Part shown: positions 36,168 to 43,875 of the stretch, piece by piece
How positions within the stretch are numbered: the stretch's first letter is position 1
How the letters are laid out: every line of letters starts with the position of its first letter
From: a virus
Length of the DNA stretch: 50,516 bases
Virus record (IMG/VR): IMGVR_UViG_3300044834_000021
Span: 1 to 50,516 of that record
Direction: 5' to 3' (one strand)
Notes under the pieces: model-generated
Database searches by the model: none
What the model saw: only the letters and a program-made list of their open reading frames with translations
What the model was told of the DNA's origin: nothing
Position numbers and translations under genes: made by a program

Positions 36168-36695
36168 TCACCATCCGAGCCGGGCCGGGTAAGCGAACTG
36201 CACCCGGCGGCGGCCATCGAAGGTCAGGATCGCCTCCATCTTCGCGAGCACCTTCTCGCCGTACTCGGGAGAGGGTGCCCAACGTCCTGAGCCGCCTAGC
36301 GTGGCGATCTCCGGCGAAGTGGCCCGATGCTCGGCTCCGAAGTGTCGCGGGTCCCACGGCTGCCCACACAGGGCGTTGACGTGCTTCGGGACGGCGTACC
36401 ACGCAAGGTGAGCCGCCTGCGCGATGCACCCGAGGAAGGGCGACTCGAACTTCGCGATCGCGGTGGTCTCGGTGTTCTTGATCCCGGCGTAGTTGTTGAA
36501 CTCGGGGCAGCCCGAGAAGACCGAGGTCCCGCATCCGCCGTAGGCGTACAGGCCGGTCTCGTGGAGTTGTTGCGCGAGGATGACCTCGGCCCGGATGCCG
36601 AACGTCGCCGCGACGAACGCGATCCGCTCCGCGTGACCGGGTGGCGCGAGCGGTGCGAACGCGGCGATGTATCCCGCGAGTCCCTCGGCGCTCAC
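36168..36695 (-). CDS. Glucosaminidase-like endolysin (GH73-type), 175 aa
   Basis: GTG 36695. 'AEVILAQQLHETGLYAYGG' carries the catalytic glutamate E46, and 'NNYAGIKN' (67-74) is the second typical element of GH73-like N-acetylglucosaminidases ('NNFAGIK'). The domain fills nearly the whole protein; no wall-binding domain and no signal peptide. It would cut the glycan strands of peptidoglycan. With the amidase at 37046 it gives two different lytic activities in one cassette. Confidence 0.8.
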   Translation of the reverse strand: MSAEGLAGYIAAFAPLAPPGHAERIAFVAATFGIRAEVILAQQLHETGLYAYGGCGTSVFSGCPEFNNYAGIKNTETTAIAKFESPFLGCIAQAAHLAWYAVPKHVNALCGQPWDPRHFGAEHRATSPEIATLGGSGRWAPSPEYGEKVLAKMEAILTFDGRRRVQFAYPARLGW

Positions 36696-36721
36696 CTGCG
36701 AGCGACCCGCGATGAGTTCGG

Positions 36722-36961
36722 TTACCGCCCGGCCTTCGCCGCCTCGGCACGCCGAGCGCGCAGCATGGCAGCCTCACGTCCGGCCGCGAGCGTTGCGCCG
36801 ATGTTCACGGTGAAGACCCCGAGGCCGCCGACGAGCAGACCGCCCCGGAGCACCGGGTCGATGTTGAGCGGCGGGTTGGTGAGCGATGACGCGGTGAAAA
36901 GTGCGATCGCGATTGCGCCACCGATGACCTTGAGTACGAACGCGCGAGTGTCAGGGTCCAT
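36722..36961 (-). CDS. Holin candidate, 79 aa
   Basis: Two hydrophobic helices: about residues 10-27 (VLKVIGGAIAIALFTASS) and 39-60 (LRGGLLVGGLGVFTVNIGATL), followed by a basic tail 'REAAMLRARRAEAAKAGR'. Short size, two spans, charged C-terminus and position between two lytic enzymes match a class II-like holin that would control release of the amidase and glucosaminidase. Confidence 0.75.
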   Translation of the reverse strand: MDPDTRAFVLKVIGGAIAIALFTASSLTNPPLNIDPVLRGGLLVGGLGVFTVNIGATLAAGREAAMLRARRAEAAKAGR

Positions 36962-37039
36962 CTACTTCTTCTCCTTGTCGCTTGTCTTCTTCACGACCCG
37001 CGTCTTGCGGACCATCTTCTTCACCGTGCCTGTCGGCAT
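36962..37039 (-). CDS. Small basic peptide, 25 aa
   Basis: ATG 37039 preceded by GGAAGGGGG, TAG 36962 touching the next ATG. MPTGTVKKMVRKTRVVKKTS..., almost only Lys, Arg, Val and Thr. It fits exactly between the amidase and holin genes with its own SD, which supports translation. Could interact with DNA, membrane or holin. Confidence 0.5.
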   Translation of the reverse strand: MPTGTVKKMVRKTRVVKKTSDKEKK

Positions 37040-37045
37040 CTGTCG

Positions 37046-37834
37046 TCACCCCCTTCCATGACCGCTGCGAACGGCCGAGTCGCTCGGCGCTCCGCGCGGA
37101 CGAGATCGCGCGGTGCGCTTGGGAGCCGAGAGGATGAGACCCTTCGGCGGCCGCGCGCTCAACTCGATCAAGCGCGTGAGCCGCTTCACCTTCCCGGCCG
37201 GGAGACCGGGCGCTCCGGCCGCCCACTTCGCGAGCGGGTTGAGAAGTTCCTTGACCGCATCGAAGGACCATCCCACCTGCTCGACGTACTTGTTGAACTT
37301 GTCGAGATCGACCATGCCCGCTTCTCCCTTCGCGATCGCGAGTATGCGCTCGATGTCGAGGCCGCTCGGGCACGCGGTCGCGTTGTACCAACGGTGCGGC
37401 CCGCAGTTCTCTAGCGTGAGATCGAAACCGTATTCGGATGCAAGCGCCCGGTGGAGCGCAGCCGAGGCGAGGTACATCTCGGGCGTGCGCTCGGAGTCCC
37501 AATGCCGACCCTCGTCCTCGTGCTCGATGCCGACGCGCTCGACGTTGATCGGCCAATTGCCCGCGTGATACGCGATGTGCCATACGCGCACCCACATCAC
37601 GATCCTGCCCGAGAGACCGATGCCGAAGTGCGCGCTCACGTTCGAGGTCGGATTCTTGAAGCGCGCCTCGGCGCTCGCGATCGTGCCGACCATCGAGTGA
37701 TTGACCGTGCCGAGCACGGCGCGGAACGTGTTGTCGAAGTTCGAGGAGGGCAGCGGGCCGCGCCACTCGTTCGCCGGTAGCGCAGCCCGAAGCCTCTCGA
37801 CCGCGATCTTGGACGGTGGCGCGAGGACGAGCAC
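37046..37834 (-). CDS. N-acetylmuramoyl-L-alanine amidase (amidase_2/PGRP), 262 aa
   Basis: 'FRAVLGTVNHSMVGTIASAEARF' contributes zinc ligand H46, 'WHIAYHAGNWPINVERVGIEHE' the substrate-groove residues including H90 and E104, and 'HRWYNATACPSG' the ligands H147 and C155. It cleaves the bond between muramic acid and the stem peptide. Residues 175-262 form a helical then basic, arginine-rich tail that may bind the wall. The first gene of the lysis cassette in transcription order. No signal peptide, so it depends on the holin. Confidence 0.88.
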   Translation of the reverse strand: MLVLAPPSKIAVERLRAALPANEWRGPLPSSNFDNTFRAVLGTVNHSMVGTIASAEARFKNPTSNVSAHFGIGLSGRIVMWVRVWHIAYHAGNWPINVERVGIEHEDEGRHWDSERTPEMYLASAALHRALASEYGFDLTLENCGPHRWYNATACPSGLDIERILAIAKGEAGMVDLDKFNKYVEQVGWSFDAVKELLNPLAKWAAGAPGLPAGKVKRLTRLIELSARPPKGLILSAPKRTARSRPRGAPSDSAVRSGHGRG

Positions 37835-38664
37835 TACTTGTTGCGCATCGCTTCGAGATCGGCCATGAGACCGGCGAGGTCGAGACCGCTCACGGTCTTG
37901 CCGGTGTTCTCACGCACGAACTCGGGATCGATGTAGGTCCAAGCCTCGTCCATGTACCGGGCCTGCCACTCCTCGCTCATCTCCTGCTCCGCGCCCCACG
38001 TGACGCAGCGCCGCGACTTGGTGGTGATCCGCCCGGTGTAGATCGCGTGCCCGCCCCACGACCACGGCTCCGAGCCGGGGCCGACAACCGTGCTCCACGT
38101 CTTGCCCTTGCCGGTCTCCTTCTGCGCGCTCACGGGCAGCCCGACGCCCGTGTAGAGCACGCCGAAGAGGAAGAGGCACGCGACCATCTGCCGCTCGTCG
38201 AGCGGGTCCACGGCGAGGTAAGGACCGATCGTGTCGGTGCCGTCGCCGCCGAGGCCCTTGTGCTGCGCGTACTTGAGGACATCGAGCAGATAGACGCCGT
38301 TGTCGTTCGCGCCCGTGTTCGGGTCGTAGCCCGAGATCGCGGAGTAGTTGCGGATCGCGCGCGCCTCGCGGTCCACCTCTTCGATCGCGGGGTGCAGGCC
38401 CCACGTCTCGGCCGTGATGTCGGCGTGCTCGATCGACGCGAGGCCGCAGTCGCCGAGCCGGTTGTTGGCGAGCATCGGGAACGGGACGCCCTTCACCTTC
38501 TTGGTGCCCTTCGTGACGCGGCTCATGCGATCGACGACCTTCGGGATGTGCGGCAACTTGCGCGGGTTGATGTAGTGCGCGGCGCGGAACGTGCGAGGGT
38601 CGAACTTCGGCGGCAGTTTTCCTAGCCGACGACCCTCGACGACGAGTGTCTCCTGAGTCTCCAA
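37834..38664 (-). CDS. Papain-like cysteine peptidase candidate, 276 aa
   Basis: TTG 38664 with GGGAGGGTGACC upstream. 'LANNRLGDCGLASIEHA' has C73 preceded by Gln/Asn-like N68; 'WSWGGHAIYTG' gives H206; and 'CVTWGAEQEMSEEW' (220-233) takes the position of the NSWG segment but with Thr in place of Asn. The order Cys, His, then TWG after about 15 residues is that of papain-fold peptidases. Similar proteins appear in actinophage genomes next to lysis or tail genes. It might cut the peptide cross-links or act on host surface proteins. There is no signal peptide. Confidence 0.7.
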   Translation of the reverse strand: METQETLVVEGRRLGKLPPKFDPRTFRAAHYINPRKLPHIPKVVDRMSRVTKGTKKVKGVPFPMLANNRLGDCGLASIEHADITAETWGLHPAIEEVDREARAIRNYSAISGYDPNTGANDNGVYLLDVLKYAQHKGLGGDGTDTIGPYLAVDPLDERQMVACLFLFGVLYTGVGLPVSAQKETGKGKTWSTVVGPGSEPWSWGGHAIYTGRITTKSRRCVTWGAEQEMSEEWQARYMDEAWTYIDPEFVRENTGKTVSGLDLAGLMADLEAMRNK

Positions 38665-38709
38665 CGGTCACCCTCCCGATCTTGTTCGGGCAGTTGTACC
38701 ACGCCCGCC

Positions 38710-38955
38710 CTAGCCGAGGATGTAGGCGTAGTCGGTGCCCTTCGGGAGTTGAATCGCGACCTGAATGACCATCTGCGTGAGTCGAACGCGCTGCGAGGTC
38801 GGCAGGAGCGTCATCTGCGTCACGAACTGCGTGGCCCGCAACTGCTGCGAAGTCGGCACGGTCGCCATCTGCGCCACGAACTGCGTGAGCCGCGCGAGTT
38901 CCGATGCTGAGAACAAGGCCATTTGGACCGGGGCTTGAGAGACACGGGTGCCCAC
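38710..38955 (-). CDS. Repeat-containing tail-associated protein, 81 aa
   Basis: GTG 38955 overlaps the upstream TAG. Three copies of an approximately 18-residue unit: 'LTQFVAQMATVPTSQQLR', 'ATQFVTQMTLLPTSQRVR', 'LTQMVIQVAIQLP'. The repeats look like short coiled or beta-helical turns. Positioned after tail appendage genes. Function unknown. Confidence 0.68.
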   Translation of the reverse strand: MGTRVSQAPVQMALFSASELARLTQFVAQMATVPTSQQLRATQFVTQMTLLPTSQRVRLTQMVIQVAIQLPKGTDYAYILG

Positions 38956-39998
38956 TAGGCCACGACCTTCACGCCGAACTCGTCGGCGTTGATCTCGGAG
39001 AGGGTCCAATCGTTCGTGGTCGCGGGATTCTTGCGGTAATACTCGGAGACGTAGACGTATGAGGTGCCGATGTTTTGATTGGCACCGAGATAGTTCACGC
39101 CGCCCTCGCGCACCACGGGCGCGATCGTGCGCACACCCGCGTCGTCCTTGCGCGCGAAGAGGTGAATGCCGACCGCCTTGACCGTGCCGCTCGTCGGGGT
39201 CGCGTTCTGCATCGCATACGTGTCGATGTCGCCGGGCGTGGCGCTGCCCACGTAGTCGGTATCCGAGTTCGGCGTGGCCTCATCGACGAGCAGGTAGTTG
39301 TCCACGCTGTTGCCGTCGCTCCCGACGAACGCGCTCGTCGCGCCGTTGCCGTTCGGCAGGCGACCCTCGACTCGCACGTCGCCCCAATCCTCGTAGTCGT
39401 TCCACCAAAAGTCATCCCAATCGAGGATCGTGTCGCCGTTGTAGGCCGCGTCGTTCGCGAGCATCCCGCGATTGGCGTAGGCGTTCGCGGTGATCTTCGT
39501 GTCCTGCGCCGAGATGTTGATGTCGGTGACGCCGTTGACGGTGACGACGAACTCGCCCACGGTGTCGGAGATCACGACCTTGCAGGTGATGTACCGCTCG
39601 ACGCCGTTGCTCATGATCGCGGTCCCGGTCGCGAGGAGCACGCCGCCGCCCCCGGTGATCGGGGTGCTGCGCCACACTTCAAGTTTCTGATTCACGCCGT
39701 TGAGGTAGAGGCCGCATTGCACACCGGCCGCGCCCGCCGTGCCGGTGTCCACGAAGACGAAGATCGGATGCCGGGCACCGATGAGCGTCGTCGTTTTCAT
39801 CGAGACGCCCATGTAGTGCGTGGCGAAGCCGTTGGCGATGTCCTTCCAACACCCGTTGACCGAGTTGCCGGTGCGCAGCCCCGGAGTGCCGTTGCGTCCG
39901 AAGGCCCCGATGGTCGCGCTGTTGTTGCCGGTCCAATGGAGAAGGTTCTGCGCGCTCGCGTAGAAGTCGAAGCCGTCCATGTGATGCACCGTTGGCAT
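38955..39998 (-). CDS. Appendage protein with lectin-like fold, 347 aa
   Basis: MPTVHHMDGFDFYASAQNLL..., rich in Asn, Gly, Thr and aromatic residues. The stretch around 'VDTGTAGAAGVQCGLYLNG', 'CKVVISDTVGEFVVTVNGV' and 'LDWDDFWWNDYEDWGDV' is like concanavalin-type carbohydrate-binding beta sandwiches. The C-terminal part 'IAPVVREGGVNYLGANQN' looks like a tail appendage. Likely contacts the host envelope. Confidence 0.72.
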   Translation of the reverse strand: MPTVHHMDGFDFYASAQNLLHWTGNNSATIGAFGRNGTPGLRTGNSVNGCWKDIANGFATHYMGVSMKTTTLIGARHPIFVFVDTGTAGAAGVQCGLYLNGVNQKLEVWRSTPITGGGGVLLATGTAIMSNGVERYITCKVVISDTVGEFVVTVNGVTDINISAQDTKITANAYANRGMLANDAAYNGDTILDWDDFWWNDYEDWGDVRVEGRLPNGNGATSAFVGSDGNSVDNYLLVDEATPNSDTDYVGSATPGDIDTYAMQNATPTSGTVKAVGIHLFARKDDAGVRTIAPVVREGGVNYLGANQNIGTSYVYVSEYYRKNPATTNDWTLSEINADEFGVKVVA

Positions 39999-40001
39999 TC
40001 G

Positions 40002-40505
40002 CTAGTCCCTTCTCACCTTGACGACAAGGAGCGCGCGCTGCGCAAGATCGTTCGTGTCCACGTTCACGCGGATGGTCTCGCCCGCCACGATGGTCTTCTT
40101 CGTCCACGCGCTCGGGCTGCCTACGGCCTTGAGCGCCGCCACGGTCTGCGGCCGGTTGCCCGACGCGCCCGGCATCGTATCGCCCGCGACCGGCGGATAG
40201 TTCCCGTAGGTGTCCTTCCACAGATCGATGCGCATGGTCGCCGCGATGTCGAGGAGCATCGTCCACCCGATCACCGTGCAGTCGAAGTCCACGACGAGAT
40301 CGAGTTTGATCCCGACCGAGATGAGCGCGCCGCCGCCGATGCAGAAGACGAGATCGGCCATCGGCTTCTGCACGTTGGTCGCATCACTCGCCTCGTTCTC
40401 GCCGGGGATCACGCTCGCCGCCGGAGCGAGCGCCGCGACCGCCTCGCGCCGACCCTCGCGGCCGCGCAGGAGTTGGGCGATGTTCTTGGGGTGGCGAGAG
40501 ATCAC
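40002..40505 (-). CDS. Minor tail/appendage protein, 167 aa
   Basis: GTG 40505 overlaps the TGA of the hub gene (GTGA). 'SVGIKLDLVVDFDCTVIGWTMLLD' and 'GETIRVNVDTNDLAQRALLVVKVRRD' are strand-rich, typical of phage baseplate-side proteins. Function from position and pattern. Confidence 0.68.
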   Translation of the reverse strand: MISRHPKNIAQLLRGREGRREAVAALAPAASVIPGENEASDATNVQKPMADLVFCIGGGALISVGIKLDLVVDFDCTVIGWTMLLDIAATMRIDLWKDTYGNYPPVAGDTMPGASGNRPQTVAALKAVGSPSAWTKKTIVAGETIRVNVDTNDLAQRALLVVKVRRD

Positions 40506-43489
40506 GGCGCACCACTCGGCACGGCTCCCACGTAAAGCGGAATGAGGACCAAGACCATAAGGTACGCCCCGCCGCGCGGCTCCTGATCGCTGCGCGAGCC
40601 GACCACGATCCAATCGCTATCGACGCCCGCGCCCGGCGTGGTGATGGTCACGCGGTCGTTGATCTGAATGCCGGGGTTGCCGAGCACGCCGACGGTGATG
40701 TGTCGGGAGTATTCGCCGAGCCTGCGCATCTGCGCCTCGGCCATCGACTTCGCGACCGCCTTGTCGGTGACCGCGAGATCGGTGACGCGCGCGAGCCGCA
40801 CCTCGCCGATGAGCGCGCGTTCGAGTTCGACGTTCACGGCCTCGGCGTAGATCGCGGTCTCGACCCCGGTCGGCGTCACGGGCACGTACTTGATGATCTC
40901 GTTCGCGTCCTTGAAGACCTCGTAGACCGCGCCGAAGTCGAAGGCCGCCGGGTCGTCCACGGTCGCGATCTCGTTGGCGTTGATCCGGGGCTGCTTGATG
41001 AGGTTCACGGTGTTGCCCGCGAAGTCGCATTGGAGGAAGTCGGCCGCGTCCCACCCCGAGACGTACAGGCCGCCGCCCGTGTCGGTGTCGAGCGCGGTGG
41101 GCATCGTCACTTGCGCGACCACGCTTGAGATCGTCGCGCCCGTGGTCGAGTTCATCGTGTAAATCTTGCCCGTGGTGAAGGTCGTCATCTTGATCTTGAT
41201 GGTGCCCGCGTCGTTCCACGCCCACAGATCGCAATGGTCGCCGTCCGGGTTGGTGAACGGGCCGAGCATGAGCGCGCGCGTGCCTCGGTTGATCTTCTTG
41301 AACTTCCGATTCACGTTGTTGCCGACGCTCGCGTTGAAGCCGTCGCTGATCCACAGGTGATTGTCGAGCGGGTCCACCGTGATCCCGTCGGGGTAGCCGA
41401 GGCCGAGCGCGTGCGGTCCCTCGATGATCGTCATGGGATTGGTGGTCGGGCTGAGACGGTAGAGGTCGGAGTTCTGATCGAGATACCACAGGTGCCCGGT
41501 GGTCTTGTCGTATGCGATCCCGGCGGGCGCACCGAGGCCCGGCCACTTGAACTGCTCCTCTAGGTACTTCGCGCCCTCGTTGGCCTTGCCGTAGATGCGC
41601 ACGCGCGTCTTGAGCGCGTCGTCGTCCACGTCGGGGTCGAGGACGATGATGTCCTCCTTCGAGCGGAACGTGTACTGCGAGGTGGCCGGGACGTGCGCGA
41701 TCGCGCGTGTGCGGATAAGGCCGTCCTCGTCGGCCCACAGATCGAAGCCCGCGATGTCGCAGCATCGCTTGAGGAAGTCGATGAGCCGTTGGCCGTCGCT
41801 GCCCCTGATCTCACGGAAGAGGAAGTTCGAGGGCGCGAGATCGCGTGCGTATCCGGGGATGCCCGCGTAATCGAGGATGAAGTCGATGACATCGTTGAGC
41901 CGCTTGTCGAGGAAGACGAAGTTCGAGGTGTCGCGGATGTAGTTGACCGCGCCCTCCTTGTCCACGGAGTCGATGTCCTGCGGCCCGAGGAGCCTGATCT
42001 CCTGCGTGAGCAGTTTCTTGTTCCGGTCGCGCCCCGAGAACACGACCGAGCGCGGGTCGTCGTGCTGCCTCGCCGAGTCGGTGATCCCGTAGAAGGTGCG
42101 CTCGGCGTTCGCCACGACGCCGTGCCATTGCTCGATCTCCACGTACACGTTGGGCTTCGCGAACTTCGTGAGCGCCCCCGAGCCGTCCTCGGCGTTGACG
42201 TTGAACGCGCCGTCCTCGTTGTGCAGTTCGAGGTTGAAGGTGTCGGAGTCCATCTCCTTCGACTTGTCGAGTGAGATCGAGATGACGCGATCGCTCACGT
42301 CGATCGTCTCACCCACGGCGGCGACGTTCGCGCCGCCCGCGCCGAGGAGGATGTGAATGTTCGGCTCCGCGACGTTCATCTTCACCACGCGGATCGAGGT
42401 CTCTAGCGGATCGCTCGCCCACACGTACTCGCCGAAGGTGTGCGCGGGCACGTACATCCCGAAGCCCGGCCCAACGCCGTAGACGTTCCCGCCCGCCGGG
42501 AAGGGCGTGGGTATCTGCGTGCTCATCGGGAAGACGGTGATCCACGTGAGGCCGGAGTCGAGCGAGTACCACATCCCCATGCCGGTGCCGTCGCACTCGA
42601 AGGCGTAGGCCATGAGGTCGCCGTTGCGATCGCGGAAGATGTTGCCGAGCGAGCCGGTGAAACCCGAGAGGCCGCCGCCGTAGCCGTCGTTGAGTCGCCG
42701 CGTCCACGCGCCGCCGAGCGTGCCGGTGTAGATCGCCTTCGAGCCGTGCCAATCGCCGTCGTCACTCATCGCGACCATAGCCCACGTGCCCGGCGTCTTG
42801 GTCTCGCAGATCGCGAACGAGCGCGAGGTGTCCTGATTGATGCCCGCCGTCCCGCCATAGTTGCGGCCCGGCCCGGTGATCGCCATGCCGATCGACGCCT
42901 CGCCGCTCCATCCCGTCGTCGGGTCGTCATTGGTCGTCGTGCGATAGACGACGTGCTTGTCCGAGTCGCGCAAGTAGAAGAGATACAGGGTGTCGCCCGC
43001 CTTGTTGGTCATGAGTTGGAGGGCCACGTAGCCGTCGCGGCCGTCGTACTCGACCTCCTGATCCGTGAAGGCGGTCGCCATGAGGTCGGCCTCCGCGCTC
43101 CACGTGAGGCCCTCATCGGTCGAGATGCGCGTGCGCAGCCGTGCCGAAGCCTGATCGAACGCGACCGCGACGATCTTGCCCCGCCAATTCGCGATGGTCA
43201 GGTTGAGCGTGTTCTCGTCGAACAACTTGATCGGCTCGCGCTGCGCGCCCTCGTTGATGTACGCCATGAAGTAGGTGTGGAAGTCGCCGCCGCCATAGGG
43301 AGCCTCCTGCGCATTGAAGAGGAGGCAGGGCTGCCCGTTGTTCATGAGGCAGCCCTCGGGGTAGCAGAGATTTTGCAACTCGAACTCGGGCGTGTACGCG
43401 GTCATGAGCACGCGCTGCGAGTGCCCCTGCGGTCCCGACTGCCACTTGTCCTTGAGGATCGCGAGTTCGTTCGCGGTGAGCGCCCGCAC
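40502..43489 (-). CDS. Tail hub protein carrying two beta-propellers, 995 aa
   Basis: GTG 43489 overlaps the upstream TAG. Residues 20-375 form a sialidase/BNR-type propeller with Asp boxes STDEGLTW (123-130) and SLDSGLTW (309-316). Residues 395-640 resemble a gp27/Mu gpP-type hub ('ITDSARQHDDPRSVVFSGRD', 'LNDVIDFILDYAGIPG', 'FLKRCCDIAGFDLWAD'). Residues 645-870 are a second, NHL/SMP-30-like propeller ('GAPAGIAYDKTTGHLWYLD', 'YPDGITVDPLDNHLWISD'), inserted within the hub. The hub continues at 880-985 ('YSRHITVGVLGNPGIQINDRVTITTPG'). The propellers likely give receptor or glycan binding at the tail tip. Confidence 0.8.
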   Translation of the reverse strand: MRALTANELAILKDKWQSGPQGHSQRVLMTAYTPEFELQNLCYPEGCLMNNGQPCLLFNAQEAPYGGGDFHTYFMAYINEGAQREPIKLFDENTLNLTIANWRGKIVAVAFDQASARLRTRISTDEGLTWSAEADLMATAFTDQEVEYDGRDGYVALQLMTNKAGDTLYLFYLRDSDKHVVYRTTTNDDPTTGWSGEASIGMAITGPGRNYGGTAGINQDTSRSFAICETKTPGTWAMVAMSDDGDWHGSKAIYTGTLGGAWTRRLNDGYGGGLSGFTGSLGNIFRDRNGDLMAYAFECDGTGMGMWYSLDSGLTWITVFPMSTQIPTPFPAGGNVYGVGPGFGMYVPAHTFGEYVWASDPLETSIRVVKMNVAEPNIHILLGAGGANVAAVGETIDVSDRVISISLDKSKEMDSDTFNLELHNEDGAFNVNAEDGSGALTKFAKPNVYVEIEQWHGVVANAERTFYGITDSARQHDDPRSVVFSGRDRNKKLLTQEIRLLGPQDIDSVDKEGAVNYIRDTSNFVFLDKRLNDVIDFILDYAGIPGYARDLAPSNFLFREIRGSDGQRLIDFLKRCCDIAGFDLWADEDGLIRTRAIAHVPATSQYTFRSKEDIIVLDPDVDDDALKTRVRIYGKANEGAKYLEEQFKWPGLGAPAGIAYDKTTGHLWYLDQNSDLYRLSPTTNPMTIIEGPHALGLGYPDGITVDPLDNHLWISDGFNASVGNNVNRKFKKINRGTRALMLGPFTNPDGDHCDLWAWNDAGTIKIKMTTFTTGKIYTMNSTTGATISSVVAQVTMPTALDTDTGGGLYVSGWDAADFLQCDFAGNTVNLIKQPRINANEIATVDDPAAFDFGAVYEVFKDANEIIKYVPVTPTGVETAIYAEAVNVELERALIGEVRLARVTDLAVTDKAVAKSMAEAQMRRLGEYSRHITVGVLGNPGIQINDRVTITTPGAGVDSDWIVVGSRSDQEPRGGAYLMVLVLIPLYVGAVPSGAP

Positions 43490-43875
43490 TAGACCGTCTC
43501 GCGGAAGTTGAAGGCCACGATCCAAATGGGCAGCCCACCGGCCCACACCCAAATGTGCGGCCGCGCGCTCATGACGATGACCGTGTGATCGGCCGCCTCC
43601 ACGCCGTCGTTGTGGAGAACCTTCTTGTACAGGAGCGCGACGAACGCATCGCGGATCGCGAGCGAGTCGGCGTAGACCTCAAGCGATGCCGAGCGCGCGC
43701 CCTTCGAGGAGGACTGAATGACCTCGTTCTTGTCGGCGAGCGCCGGGTCTTTGCCGAGCAACTTCTGCACGCTCGCTTGATCCTCGTAGCCGTACCCGGT
43801 GTACGAGTCGCGCACGGCGCGGTAGGCGATCGTGGCCTCGGCGGCGTACTTGAGTGAGAACGGAGCGAGAGGCAT
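43489..43875 (-). CDS. Distal tail-like protein, 128 aa
   Basis: MPLAPFSLKYAAEATIAYRA..., 'ARSASLEVYADSLAIRDAFVALLY', ending 'GGLPIWIVAFNFRETV'. Located between the tape measure and the hub, the usual place of the distal tail adaptor, although it is short for that family. One-base overlaps with both neighbours. Confidence 0.66.
   Translation of the reverse strand: MPLAPFSLKYAAEATIAYRAVRDSYTGYGYEDQASVQKLLGKDPALADKNEVIQSSSKGARSASLEVYADSLAIRDAFVALLYKKVLHNDGVEAADHTVIVMSARPHIWVWAGGLPIWIVAFNFRETV

Noticed and set aside
37040-37050. TGACGACAG half-site upstream of the 25-aa peptide
   Set aside because: Single unit without partner, -35 or -10; probably chance next to the SD.
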